Shown here: positions 33,141-40,816 of the stretch, piece after piece
Layout: each line of letters opens with the position of its first letter
Position numbering within the stretch: the first letter of the stretch is position 1
Translations under genes and position numbers: made by a program
Notes under the pieces: model-generated
Database searches by the model: none
What the model saw: only the letters and a program-made list of their open reading frames with translations
Told to the model about the DNA's origin: nothing
Source: Ensifer adhaerens
GTDB lineage: Bacteria > Pseudomonadota > Alphaproteobacteria > Rhizobiales > Rhizobiaceae
DNA: 64,000 nt
Assembly (NCBI RefSeq): GCF_001270265.1
Contig: NZ_LGAP01000012.1
Span: forward strand, 62,001-126,000
Direction: 5' to 3'

Positions 33141-36100
33141 TCAAGGGCTTAGGCGCCCGAGCGTCTCGTCGAGCGCCTCAAGGAAATAGTCGCAATCCTC
33201 GGCGCTGAATGGCGCCGGCGGCTTCACCTTCAGCACGTTGTGGTGCGGCCCCTCGCTGCTGAGCAGGATCCGATGCTTGCGCTTCATTTCGGCAATGACG
33301 AAGTCGAGTTCGCTTGCGGCGGGTTCCAACGTCTCGCGGTTGCGCACCAATTCGATGCCGTTGAAGAGACCGTAGCCACGCACATCGCCGATGATGGCAT
33401 GGCGCTTGGCGAGCGCACGGGCGCCGTCCATCAGGCGGTCGCCGACAACCCGGCAATGGTGCATCAGCCTCTCGTCGCGAATGACGTCCAGCACCGCAAG
33501 GCCGATCTCGGCCGACACTGGATTGCCGCCGAAGGTGTTGAAGTATTCCATGCCGTTGGCAAAGGATGCGGCAATCGCCTCGGTGGTGACGACCGCCGCC
33601 ATCGGGTGGCCGTTGCCAATCGGCTTGCCCATCGTGACGATGTCCGGAACCACCCCTTGCGTCTGGTGCGCCCACATATGGCTGCCGACACGGCCAAAGC
33701 CGACCTGCACTTCGTCGGCCAGGCACAAGCCGCCGGCGGCGCGCACATGGGCATAGGCCTCGCGCAGATAGCCTTCCGGCAATGTCAGCTGCCCGCCCGT
33801 CCCCAGAATGCCTTCGCTGAAGAACAGCGCCGGACGACGGCCGGTGGCCGCCAGCGCCAGAACCTGATTGCGTACATCGTCGGCATATTTATGGCCGGCA
33901 TCGACGTCGCCGTAGCGATAACGGCCACGATAGAGGTCCGGCATTTCCGCGATCTGGACATGGGCGGGACGCCCCTCGCCGCCCTTGCCGGCAAACTTGT
34001 AGGGGCTGACGTCGATCATGCTCGACAGATGCCCGTGATAGGCGTGATCGACGGTGATGACGTCACGGTTTCCCGTATAGGCGCGCGCAAGCCTGAGCGC
34101 CAGGTCATTGGCTTCACTGCCGGAATTGACGAAGAAGCAGACGTTTAGCGGGTCAGGGAACTGCGCGGCCAGCCGCCTGGAATATTCGACCAGCGAATCG
34201 TGCAGATAACGGGAATTGGTGTTGAGCCGCCCCATCTGCGCTTGCGCCGCCTTCACGACGCGCGGATGGCAATGGCCGACATGGCAGACATTGTTGACCA
34301 TGTCGAGCCAGCGTGTGCCATCCTCGTCGATCAGGTGGGCGCCTTCGCCGCCGACGATTTTCAGCGGCGCTGCACTATAGGCGATGCTGAGCGAACGGCC
34401 GATGCGCCGATGACGCTCGCGCGCGAGAAAATCCTTGTCGCGCGCGACGATGACAGAAACCGGCACGGATAACCCAAGCACGACGCTCGGATCGGGGCTG
34501 ACCTCGCGCCAGACCTGCCATTGATCGCGCACACCGACGCCGAACATGCGCCCCTCAAGACCGAGATGGTCGGTCACCAGCTGGAAATGCAGATGCGGTG
34601 CCCAGTTGCCGTTTTCTTCGGCGGCACCCAGCGTAGCGAACCTCTCGCCTGTCCCGACGTGCTGGCCGATCGTCAGCCTGGCCATCGAGTCGCACGACAG
34701 ATGGCCGTAGAGCGTCCAGAAGACGTCGCCGTCATCGGTTGCATGCTCCAGCAGGACTGTCGGGCCGAAACCGAAGGCGACGGCGTCGTCATGAAGGAAG
34801 GCGACCTTGCCGGCGAATGGCGCATGCACCGGCTCCAATACCGGCGCGAAGATGTCGACGCCGAGATGGATCGAACGGCGCTCGCCCGGAGTTGTCGTTT
34901 CATAGGCCTCGCCCTGATAGATCGCCCGATCCTCGCCATAAAGGCCGATACCGAAGTCCGCGTTCTGCTCGCGGATACGGGCCGCAATCCGCGCCTCGGC
35001 ACCCCTGGCATCCAGTACCGCCCATTGCGCGGCCTCGGAACTGGAGACGGAGAAATCGAAGACGGCGACTTGTGGCTTGGCGACGGCCGGCTTGACGATG
35101 GCGGAGAAGTGATGGGCATTCTGCTCCAGCCAGCGCACGACGGCGGCCGCATGGGCGATCGGCGCAAAGCCGCATGCGTCGCGGATGCGGGCGATGGCAA
35201 TCGCGCGGTTCTCGCGTTCGAAACGCTGGAGCTCGCGCCAGACATCCTCCTGGCTGACAAGCAGGTAAGTGTTCTCAGGGTTTTCGCGGATCTGCTTGGC
35301 CGCCATGCACATGCTGACGGCATAGCGGGTGCGAACCAGATCGAAGATCAGTCCTGCCTCGGTCTCGCTGATCGGGTTCGCCCTGTGGTAGGCGCCCGCG
35401 AGCGCCGCGGTCATGCCGACCGCATCGGTCGTGCCGATCAGGGCATAGGCCGCAGCGACCGCAATTTCGACGACGCGCCAAGTCTCGACCATATCGCCGA
35501 AATCAAGCAATCCGCTGACGCGCCCCTCATCGTCAAGCAGCACGTTGTAGTCGTTGGCGTCGTTGTGAATGACCTGACGCGGGCAGCTTTCGAGGCTTGG
35601 AAGAACCGACGATGCAAACCGTTCGAGAATAGCGCGAACGGCCGCCCGCTTGTCGTCGCCTTCGATCAGATCCAAATGCTTCAGATGCATGTCGGCGCGG
35701 CCGATATCCCAGGAATAGACGCGTTTCGCGCCGGCATGACCAAAGCCCTTGAGACTGTGATCGAGCCGGCCGAGCAAGTCCCCGAGCGTTTCTGCGCTTG
35801 TCAGGCTGCGGGATGGCGACTTCGCCCAGATATTGCCGGGCAGCCAGGTCAGAAGCCGCGCGGTGCGCTCACCACGCACCGTTACCTTTACTGTCGACGC
35901 ACCGGTGCGACCCAGCACTGGCCGCGAGACCGGCAGATCGGCCGCCGTCTTCGCGAGATGGTCGAGAGCCGCGACCTGCATGTCGAGGTCGTCGGGATCG
36001 CCGGACGCGTGCAGCTTCAAGAGATATTGTTCGCCGTCCTGTGCACGAACGCGATAGTTGAGGTCGTGTTCGCCCGGCAGTGGCGACACGTCCCCTTCGA

Positions 36101-36197
36101 TGCCGTAGGTCTCGCTGAGCAGTGTGCGGACTGCCGCCAGTCCCTGCTCAGCCTTCAAATTTTCCTGCGCCATGCCTGCTGCCTGTCCCGTCACCAT
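33141..36197 (-). CDS. Kinase / M23 peptidase-like / class III aminotransferase fusion protein
   Basis: This 1018-residue protein joins three domains. Residues about 20-340 are an aminoglycoside-phosphotransferase-type kinase (HDLNYRVRAQDGEQYLLKLH, catalytic loop VIHNDANDYNVLLD, metal motif LLDFGDMV). Residues about 400-590 are an M23-like domain with HLGVDIF and HLHFQL, so both metal-binding motifs are kept. Residues about 610-1015 are a class III PLP aminotransferase (NSGSEANDLALRLARAYTG, LCLADEVQVGFGR, PLP-lysine in MGKPIGNGHP). Animal hydroxylysine kinase and phospho-hydroxylysine phospho-lyase are homologous to the first and third domains, and fused bacterial relatives are known. The reaction may therefore be amino-alcohol phosphorylation then phosphate elimination. 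The start overlaps the upstream SDR stop (coupled). Confidence 0.85.
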   Translation of the reverse strand: MVTGQAAGMAQENLKAEQGLAAVRTLLSETYGIEGDVSPLPGEHDLNYRVRAQDGEQYLLKLHASGDPDDLDMQVAALDHLAKTAADLPVSRPVLGRTGASTVKVTVRGERTARLLTWLPGNIWAKSPSRSLTSAETLGDLLGRLDHSLKGFGHAGAKRVYSWDIGRADMHLKHLDLIEGDDKRAAVRAILERFASSVLPSLESCPRQVIHNDANDYNVLLDDEGRVSGLLDFGDMVETWRVVEIAVAAAYALIGTTDAVGMTAALAGAYHRANPISETEAGLIFDLVRTRYAVSMCMAAKQIRENPENTYLLVSQEDVWRELQRFERENRAIAIARIRDACGFAPIAHAAAVVRWLEQNAHHFSAIVKPAVAKPQVAVFDFSVSSSEAAQWAVLDARGAEARIAARIREQNADFGIGLYGEDRAIYQGEAYETTTPGERRSIHLGVDIFAPVLEPVHAPFAGKVAFLHDDAVAFGFGPTVLLEHATDDGDVFWTLYGHLSCDSMARLTIGQHVGTGERFATLGAAEENGNWAPHLHFQLVTDHLGLEGRMFGVGVRDQWQVWREVSPDPSVVLGLSVPVSVIVARDKDFLARERHRRIGRSLSIAYSAAPLKIVGGEGAHLIDEDGTRWLDMVNNVCHVGHCHPRVVKAAQAQMGRLNTNSRYLHDSLVEYSRRLAAQFPDPLNVCFFVNSGSEANDLALRLARAYTGNRDVITVDHAYHGHLSSMIDVSPYKFAGKGGEGRPAHVQIAEMPDLYRGRYRYGDVDAGHKYADDVRNQVLALAATGRRPALFFSEGILGTGGQLTLPEGYLREAYAHVRAAGGLCLADEVQVGFGRVGSHMWAHQTQGVVPDIVTMGKPIGNGHPMAAVVTTEAIAASFANGMEYFNTFGGNPVSAEIGLAVLDVIRDERLMHHCRVVGDRLMDGARALAKRHAIIGDVRGYGLFNGIELVRNRETLEPAASELDFVIAEMKRKHRILLSSEGPHHNVLKVKPPAPFSAEDCDYFLEALDETLGRLSP

Positions 36198-36898
36198 GAA
36201 ATCCGTCGTCCATCATAGCTGCGGAAGCTGCCGCTATCGGCCATGCCCGCTTCGTCGATAATCGCTTTCAGTCCGGCAGCGCTTGTCGCCACCGGAACAT
36301 TCGCCTCGTCGCCGCCCATGTCGGTCGTCACCCAGCCGGGATGCAGCGACAGGACGGCGATGCCGTCCTTGCGGAAGTCCTGCGCCAGCTTCACCGTCGC
36401 CATGTTCAAGGCCGCCTTCGAGCAGCGATAGGCATAGTCGCCGTCATCGTCGTCGAGCGTGCCTTCGGCAAGCGAGCCGGCGCGACTGCTGATGTTGGCA
36501 ACGATCCGGTTGTCGCCGGCAAGGAGGTTCGCATGCAGGGCACCAGCCAAAAGCAAAGGGGCGAGCGCGTTGACGCGCATCACCGCGACGAAATCGTCGC
36601 TGTCGAGCGTCGCCAGCCCGCCGGTGTCGCCACGGGTGCCGGCATTGTTGATCAGAACGTCGATGGCCACGCCTTCAAGCGCTCTACCGAGGGCTGCGAT
36701 TGAAGTGGGGTCAGAGACATCGAGCGACAGCGCTTCTATTGCTCTGTCGAAAGACGCTTCCCCTCTGACGCAGGCGATGACGCGCCAGCCATCGGCCGCA
36801 TAAAGCTCCGCGAGTTTGCGACCCAGACCACGCGAGGCGCCGGTGATCAGCACGGTGCGGCGGGCCGGTTTCGCCGCCTTATCGATGCTTGATGTCAT
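36191..36898 (-). CDS. Short-chain dehydrogenase/reductase
   Basis: This 235-residue protein has the classical SDR pattern: GASRGLGRK (TGxxxGxG-type cofactor loop, here ITGASRGLG), NNAGTRG, and the active site Ser/Tyr/Lys with YAYRCSKAALNM. It overlaps the upstream permease by 20 bp and the downstream fusion gene by seven, so it is in the middle of a tightly coupled operon. It may reduce the aldehyde released by the aminotransferase/lyase fusion, which would fit a hydroxylysine- or amino-alcohol-type pathway. That is inference. Confidence 0.87.
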   Translation of the reverse strand: MTSSIDKAAKPARRTVLITGASRGLGRKLAELYAADGWRVIACVRGEASFDRAIEALSLDVSDPTSIAALGRALEGVAIDVLINNAGTRGDTGGLATLDSDDFVAVMRVNALAPLLLAGALHANLLAGDNRIVANISSRAGSLAEGTLDDDDGDYAYRCSKAALNMATVKLAQDFRKDGIAVLSLHPGWVTTDMGGDEANVPVATSAAGLKAIIDEAGMADSGSFRSYDGRRISW

Positions 36899-38534
36899 AT
36901 TTTCTCTCGACCATGTTCACGAGGCTGGCCGCGGCAAGCGTCAGGAAGATGTAGAAGATCGCCGCGGAGTTATAGGGCGCGAACGGCAGGAAGCTTGCCG
37001 ACTGGAACTCGCGCATGCGCTGCGTGATGTCCCGGATCGACAGGATCGACAACAGCGAGGTGTCCTTGAGGATCGCGATCAGTTCGTTGCCGAGCGGCGG
37101 AATGATGATCCGGAACGCCTGCGGCAGGATGACGAGGCGTGCCGTCTGCCAGCGGTTGAGGCCGATGCTGCGCGCCGCCTCGACCTGGCCGACCGGAATG
37201 GCGTTGATGCCAGAGCGGAAAATTTCGGCGAGATAGGCCGAATAGGCAAGCGCCATCGCGACGATGCCGCGCACCAGATTGGGCGGATCGAGCACGCCTT
37301 GCGTGGCGTCCTTCAACGCTCCGCTGAGCGGCAATCCGACGTAGAGCACGATGACCAGCATCGGAATGCCGCGGATGGTGTCGACGATGAACTCTGAGCC
37401 GACAGCCAGCGGGTGACGCTGGTGCAGATAGCCGCCGAACGTCAGAAGTCCGAGTATGATCGCGAGCACGGCAACAGTGATGCCGGTCGCGCGATCGCGG
37501 TCGTTGAGCGCTTCGGTCTTCCAGAGCACCGGCAGACCGACGGGCGCCGATGCGGCCGGCAGCAAGGCGGCACTGACGCCTTCGTTCTTGGCGATGGAGG
37601 CGAGCGCCTCGGTCGGGCCGACAAAGGTGCGCACCGGCGTCTCCGTCTGCGGCGCGCCGTCATACTGGCCGAACCGTACCGCGCTTATCAGACCCGCCGG
37701 GGTATTGGTGACGATACCGACCTTGCCCTCAAGCGTACCGGCAAGCACGTAAGCGTCGCGCGGCTGCAGCAGGAACCAGGCGGCCATGAGTGCGAGAACC
37801 AGTGTCGCCACGGCAAAATAGAGGCTGGTGCGCACCGTCGAGCGCAATTGCAGGAGCCCGACCCACACCAGGCCCAGCACCGCGGCCAGAATATAGGCGG
37901 CAATCGCCGCGCGGATGGTCGTCGCCACGCCAGCGGCAAAAGCGATATGGGCGAAGAAGAACACGAATACCAGCCCGGCGCCGTTGACGACGCCAAGGAT
38001 CCAGCGCCCGATCCATCGCAACGGACTGTCCAGCGGTTCGCCGGCGCGCGCCCCTGCGAAAAACAGCCCGAGGCCGAGAATGCTCAGAAGCAGATAGGCA
38101 GGAAACAGCCACGCCTCGACGCCACGCACCGACAGATCGGCCGCCTCCGTCAGTTGCCGTGGTGTGACGCCCTTGACGATTAGGTCCGATTTGAATGCAT
38201 CGACGCCGTTTGCCACCACCGAGGCGATGAACGGATGAATGCTCTGCCCGAACAGCAGGACCACGGCCGCGGCCAGGTTCACCACCGCCGCAGCTACGGC
38301 CCATTTCGGGCGGCTCGCCTTGGGCCGCGAGAACAGGAGTACGCAAAGGCCGGCCGAAAAGGCAATCGCCAGCGTGAGAAAACCGGGTACGAAGGCAGAC
38401 GAGCCGTTCTCGACGCCGAGGATGGCGCGAAGCGACCGCTGGTAATCTCCGGAGGATACGAAGAGATAGATGATGAAGGGCAGCGCGGTCAGGATGATGA
38501 GATTGCTCGGACGCACGCTTCTCAGGAACGACAT
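36879..38534 (-). CDS. Amino-acid ABC permease with unusual N-terminal half
   Basis: This 551-residue protein is long for a permease. Residues about 350-545 are an ordinary HisM/GlnP-type permease with a VDTIRGIPMLVIVLY opening and an EAA loop (VEAARSIGLNRWQTARLVIL). Residues 1-260 hold six or so additional membrane helices. Between them, at about 265-340, is a soluble extracytoplasmic stretch (GKVGIVTNTPAG, FVGPTEALASIAKNEGVSAA) that looks like part of a solute-binding domain. Such large permeases exist in rhizobia. No ATPase gene is in this operon, so the ATPase must come from elsewhere. Confidence 0.8.
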   Translation of the reverse strand: MSFLRSVRPSNLIILTALPFIIYLFVSSGDYQRSLRAILGVENGSSAFVPGFLTLAIAFSAGLCVLLFSRPKASRPKWAVAAAVVNLAAAVVLLFGQSIHPFIASVVANGVDAFKSDLIVKGVTPRQLTEAADLSVRGVEAWLFPAYLLLSILGLGLFFAGARAGEPLDSPLRWIGRWILGVVNGAGLVFVFFFAHIAFAAGVATTIRAAIAAYILAAVLGLVWVGLLQLRSTVRTSLYFAVATLVLALMAAWFLLQPRDAYVLAGTLEGKVGIVTNTPAGLISAVRFGQYDGAPQTETPVRTFVGPTEALASIAKNEGVSAALLPAASAPVGLPVLWKTEALNDRDRATGITVAVLAIILGLLTFGGYLHQRHPLAVGSEFIVDTIRGIPMLVIVLYVGLPLSGALKDATQGVLDPPNLVRGIVAMALAYSAYLAEIFRSGINAIPVGQVEAARSIGLNRWQTARLVILPQAFRIIIPPLGNELIAILKDTSLLSILSIRDITQRMREFQSASFLPFAPYNSAAIFYIFLTLAAASLVNMVERKYDIKHR

Positions 38535-38571
38535 TCATTCCTCCGGGATATCGAATGGAACAGGCTGTGGT

Positions 38572-38596
38572 CCCAGAGCGCCAATGGCGCTCTGGG
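38572..38596 (-). terminator. Intercistronic stem-loop after the binding-protein gene
   Basis: Arms CCCAGAGCGCC (38572-38582) and GGCGCTCTGGG (38586-38596) give an 11-bp stem with a 3-base loop and no T-tract. It lies between the binding-protein and permease genes, the usual place for structures that raise the binding-protein transcript level by mRNA stabilisation or partial termination. Confidence 0.65.
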
Positions 38597-38611
38597 AGAA
38601 TTGCGGAAGGC

Positions 38612-39358
38612 TTACTTCAGGCCCCAGTACTTGTTGACGAGCTGGTCGAGCGTACCGTCGTCCTTGATCATCTTCAGGCCCTCGTTGAAAGCCGCGACGT
38701 TCTCGTCGCCCTTGCGGAAGACAAGGCCGAGCGGATCGGATTCCAGATCCTTGATCGCCACCACCAGTTCGCCGGCGAATTCGCGCTCGTAGGCCGCCGC
38801 ATTGGCGCCGTTGATGACGACGCCGTCGACGTCCTTGTTCTTGAGCGCGATGATGGCGGCGCTGAAGGTGTCATAGGCGGCAACGTTCTCCTTGCCGACA
38901 ACACCTTCGGCGACCTGCGCGTCGGTGGTGTTCGCCTGGGCGGACAGCTTTCTTCCGGCCTCCTTGAAGCGGTCGAGCGTGATGTCCTGGTCTTCAACGC
39001 GCATCAGCACGGCCTGGCTGTTGACGATGTAAGGGTCCGAGAAATCCATGGCCTTCTTGCGTTCCTCGGTGATCGAGACGCCTGACGCGACGAGGTCGAA
39101 ATTGCCCTGGTCGAGGGCTGCGAAGATGCCGTCCCAGCCGGTGGTGACGAACTCGGCCTGGCAGTTGATCTTGGCGCAGATCGCATTGACCACATCGACG
39201 TCGAAACCGACGATCTGGCCGCTTGCCGGATCGACGCTTTCCATCGGCGGCGAGGTCGTGTCGGACCCCACCTTGAGCAGCTTGCCGCCGAGGTCGGCGG
39301 CATGGGACACGCTTGAGGCAAGAGCCGCAAAGGTCAGCGCTATGATCAGTTTTTTCAT
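38612..39358 (-). CDS. Amino-acid ABC transporter substrate-binding protein
   Basis: This 248-residue protein has a signal peptide (LIIALTFAALASSVSHA) and the polar amino-acid (SBP_bac_3) fold: DTTSPPMESVDP, VGFDVDVVNAICAKINC, GWDGIFAALDQGNFDLVAS and TEERKKAMDFSDPYIV. A disulfide-capable Cys pair is present. It is the first structural gene after the LacI-type regulator at 39385. Given the fusion enzyme downstream, the ligand may be a basic or hydroxylated amino acid, but no ligand can be read from the sequence. Confidence 0.92.
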   Translation of the reverse strand: MKKLIIALTFAALASSVSHAADLGGKLLKVGSDTTSPPMESVDPASGQIVGFDVDVVNAICAKINCQAEFVTTGWDGIFAALDQGNFDLVASGVSITEERKKAMDFSDPYIVNSQAVLMRVEDQDITLDRFKEAGRKLSAQANTTDAQVAEGVVGKENVAAYDTFSAAIIALKNKDVDGVVINGANAAAYEREFAGELVVAIKDLESDPLGLVFRKGDENVAAFNEGLKMIKDDGTLDQLVNKYWGLK

Positions 39359-39384
39359 GGTTCTCCTCCTTGGATGATAAATGC

Positions 39385-40452
39385 TCAGACCAACCTGCCG
39401 CCGAGATTGTCCGGCTGCCTTTCGATCAGGGTTGGCCTGAAGACCTGCCTGAGCGCCTTCGGGTCCTCACCCTCCATGCGCTTCAACAGGAATTGCCCGA
39501 GTGTCCGTCCGAGGACCTCGATCGGTTGATAGAAGGTGGTGATCGGCGGCGTGAAATAGGCGCTGACGTTGATGTCGTCATAGGCGATCACGTCGACGTC
39601 GACGCCCACCTGCCGCCCGAGACTGCCGAGGCCCGAAAGCACCCCGAGCGTCGTCGACTCGTTGATACAGACGAAGGCGGTCGGCGGCTCAGCCACCTGC
39701 AAGAGAGCGATCACGCTCTGCCGCCCGAAATGGGTGGAAAGATCGCCTTCGACAACGAGGTCGGTAGAGGCGGCAATGCCGGCCTCGCGGAAGGCGCGAT
39801 CAAAGCCGTCCAGCCTGTCCAGCGCATAGGAAAGACGGCGCTCGGGATTGACGAGCGCGATGCGGCGATGGCCGCCAGCGAGCAACCGCGCGGTGGCAGC
39901 GTGCGCTGCCCATTCGTTGTCGATGTCGACATGGGCGTAGTCGAGGTCCTTGCGGCAACGCCCCATCGAAACGAAGGGGAAGTGCTGGTCGACCAGCAGA
40001 TCGATGCGCGGGTCGTCGGCAAGAATACCCGAAAAGATCAATCCGTCGGCCAGCCCCTGATCGACGATACGACGCGCCGTTTCGGCGCCGTCGGCAGCGT
40101 CACGAATGACGTGCACGGACATGCGGTAGTCCGTGCCTTCCAGCGCCTGACTGACGCCGCTCAAGACCTGAGTATATTCGACGCCGTCCCACTCATAATC
40201 ACGCGCTGCCGTCACCGGCATCAGCACTGCCGCCTGGAAGCTCTTTCCGGTGCGAAGCGCCATGCCGCGTGCATTGGCCTGGTAGCCGACTTCACGCGCC
40301 GCTTTGAAGATGAGATCGCGGGTCACGGGCGCCACGACAGGCGAATCCCTGAGCGCCTTCGAGATGGTCGCGATGGAATAGCCGGTGATTTCGGCCAGCG
40401 TCTTGATCGTCGGCGCCGGCGTGCGCCGGGTTTTGTGCATATGCGCTGCCAT
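39385..40452 (-). CDS. LacI-family regulator of the amino-acid/fusion operon
   Basis: I start at the ATG at 40452 (GGGAGGG upstream). The frame stays open upstream through the operator region, which is a shadow. The 355-residue product has a helix-turn-helix PTIKTLAEITGYSIATISKA and a binding-protein-like core (ADGLIFSGILADDPRIDLL, GGHRRIALVNP). It is clearly paralogous to the LacI protein at 25997-27049. Tandem AAACGTTT operators lie about 55 bp upstream, so autoregulation and cross-talk with the sugar operon are likely. A LacI regulator in front of an amino-acid transporter is unusual. Confidence 0.88.
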   Translation of the reverse strand: MAAHMHKTRRTPAPTIKTLAEITGYSIATISKALRDSPVVAPVTRDLIFKAAREVGYQANARGMALRTGKSFQAAVLMPVTAARDYEWDGVEYTQVLSGVSQALEGTDYRMSVHVIRDAADGAETARRIVDQGLADGLIFSGILADDPRIDLLVDQHFPFVSMGRCRKDLDYAHVDIDNEWAAHAATARLLAGGHRRIALVNPERRLSYALDRLDGFDRAFREAGIAASTDLVVEGDLSTHFGRQSVIALLQVAEPPTAFVCINESTTLGVLSGLGSLGRQVGVDVDVIAYDDINVSAYFTPPITTFYQPIEVLGRTLGQFLLKRMEGEDPKALRQVFRPTLIERQPDNLGGRLV

Positions 40453-40501
40453 GCACCCTCCCAGGCCCCTTGGCTCACTCTGAACATATGCGTAACAGCC
40501 A

Positions 40502-40538
40502 ATAAAAACGTTTTCAAGAAAAATATAAACGTTTTTAT
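40502..40538. promoter_or_regulatory. Tandem LacI-type operators before the amino-acid/fusion operon
   Basis: ATAAAAACGTTTTC is centred at 40509.5 and ATATAAACGTTTTTAT at 40530.5. The centres are 21 bp apart, the same spacing as at 33005-33037. They lie 50-85 bp upstream of the LacI-type gene start. The AAACGTTT core is common to all three sites. Confidence 0.82.
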
Positions 40539-40746
40539 TTTGATATGGGGAGAACTCCAGTTCGACCAACATCTCTAGTCGCGCGGGGCGATAGGTCGAT
40601 CTGGGCAGCAATACGGGTGGAACCACGAACAGGGAGGACAGTGTCGGCCGGCCGCTCGGCGACCACCGCACCAAGGCCCTAGACCACGCTCCATCTGGTC
40701 GCCGCGCGTCACGGACTTTCAACCGAAGGATAATTTTACGCGCATG

Positions 40747-40782
40747 AAAAAGACCGCGAAACAGTCGCTTCGCGGTCTTTTA
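40747..40782 (-). terminator. Rho-independent terminator of the ftsK gene
   Basis: Arms AAAAAGACCGCGAA (40747-40760) and TTCGCGGTCTTTTA (40769-40782) form a long stem; on the minus strand it is followed by a T-run (TTTTTC). It ends 35 bp past the ftsK stop. The stem is nearly symmetric, so it could also act on the plus strand. Confidence 0.85.
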
Positions 40783-40816
40783 CTAAGCATTACTCTGCGC
40801 CGAGGAGGCGCGTTGC

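Noticed and set aside
34521-36218. Plus-strand frame of 565 codons opposite the kinase/aminotransferase fusion
   Set aside because: Antisense shadow of a gene whose domains are intact; no recognisable protein features.
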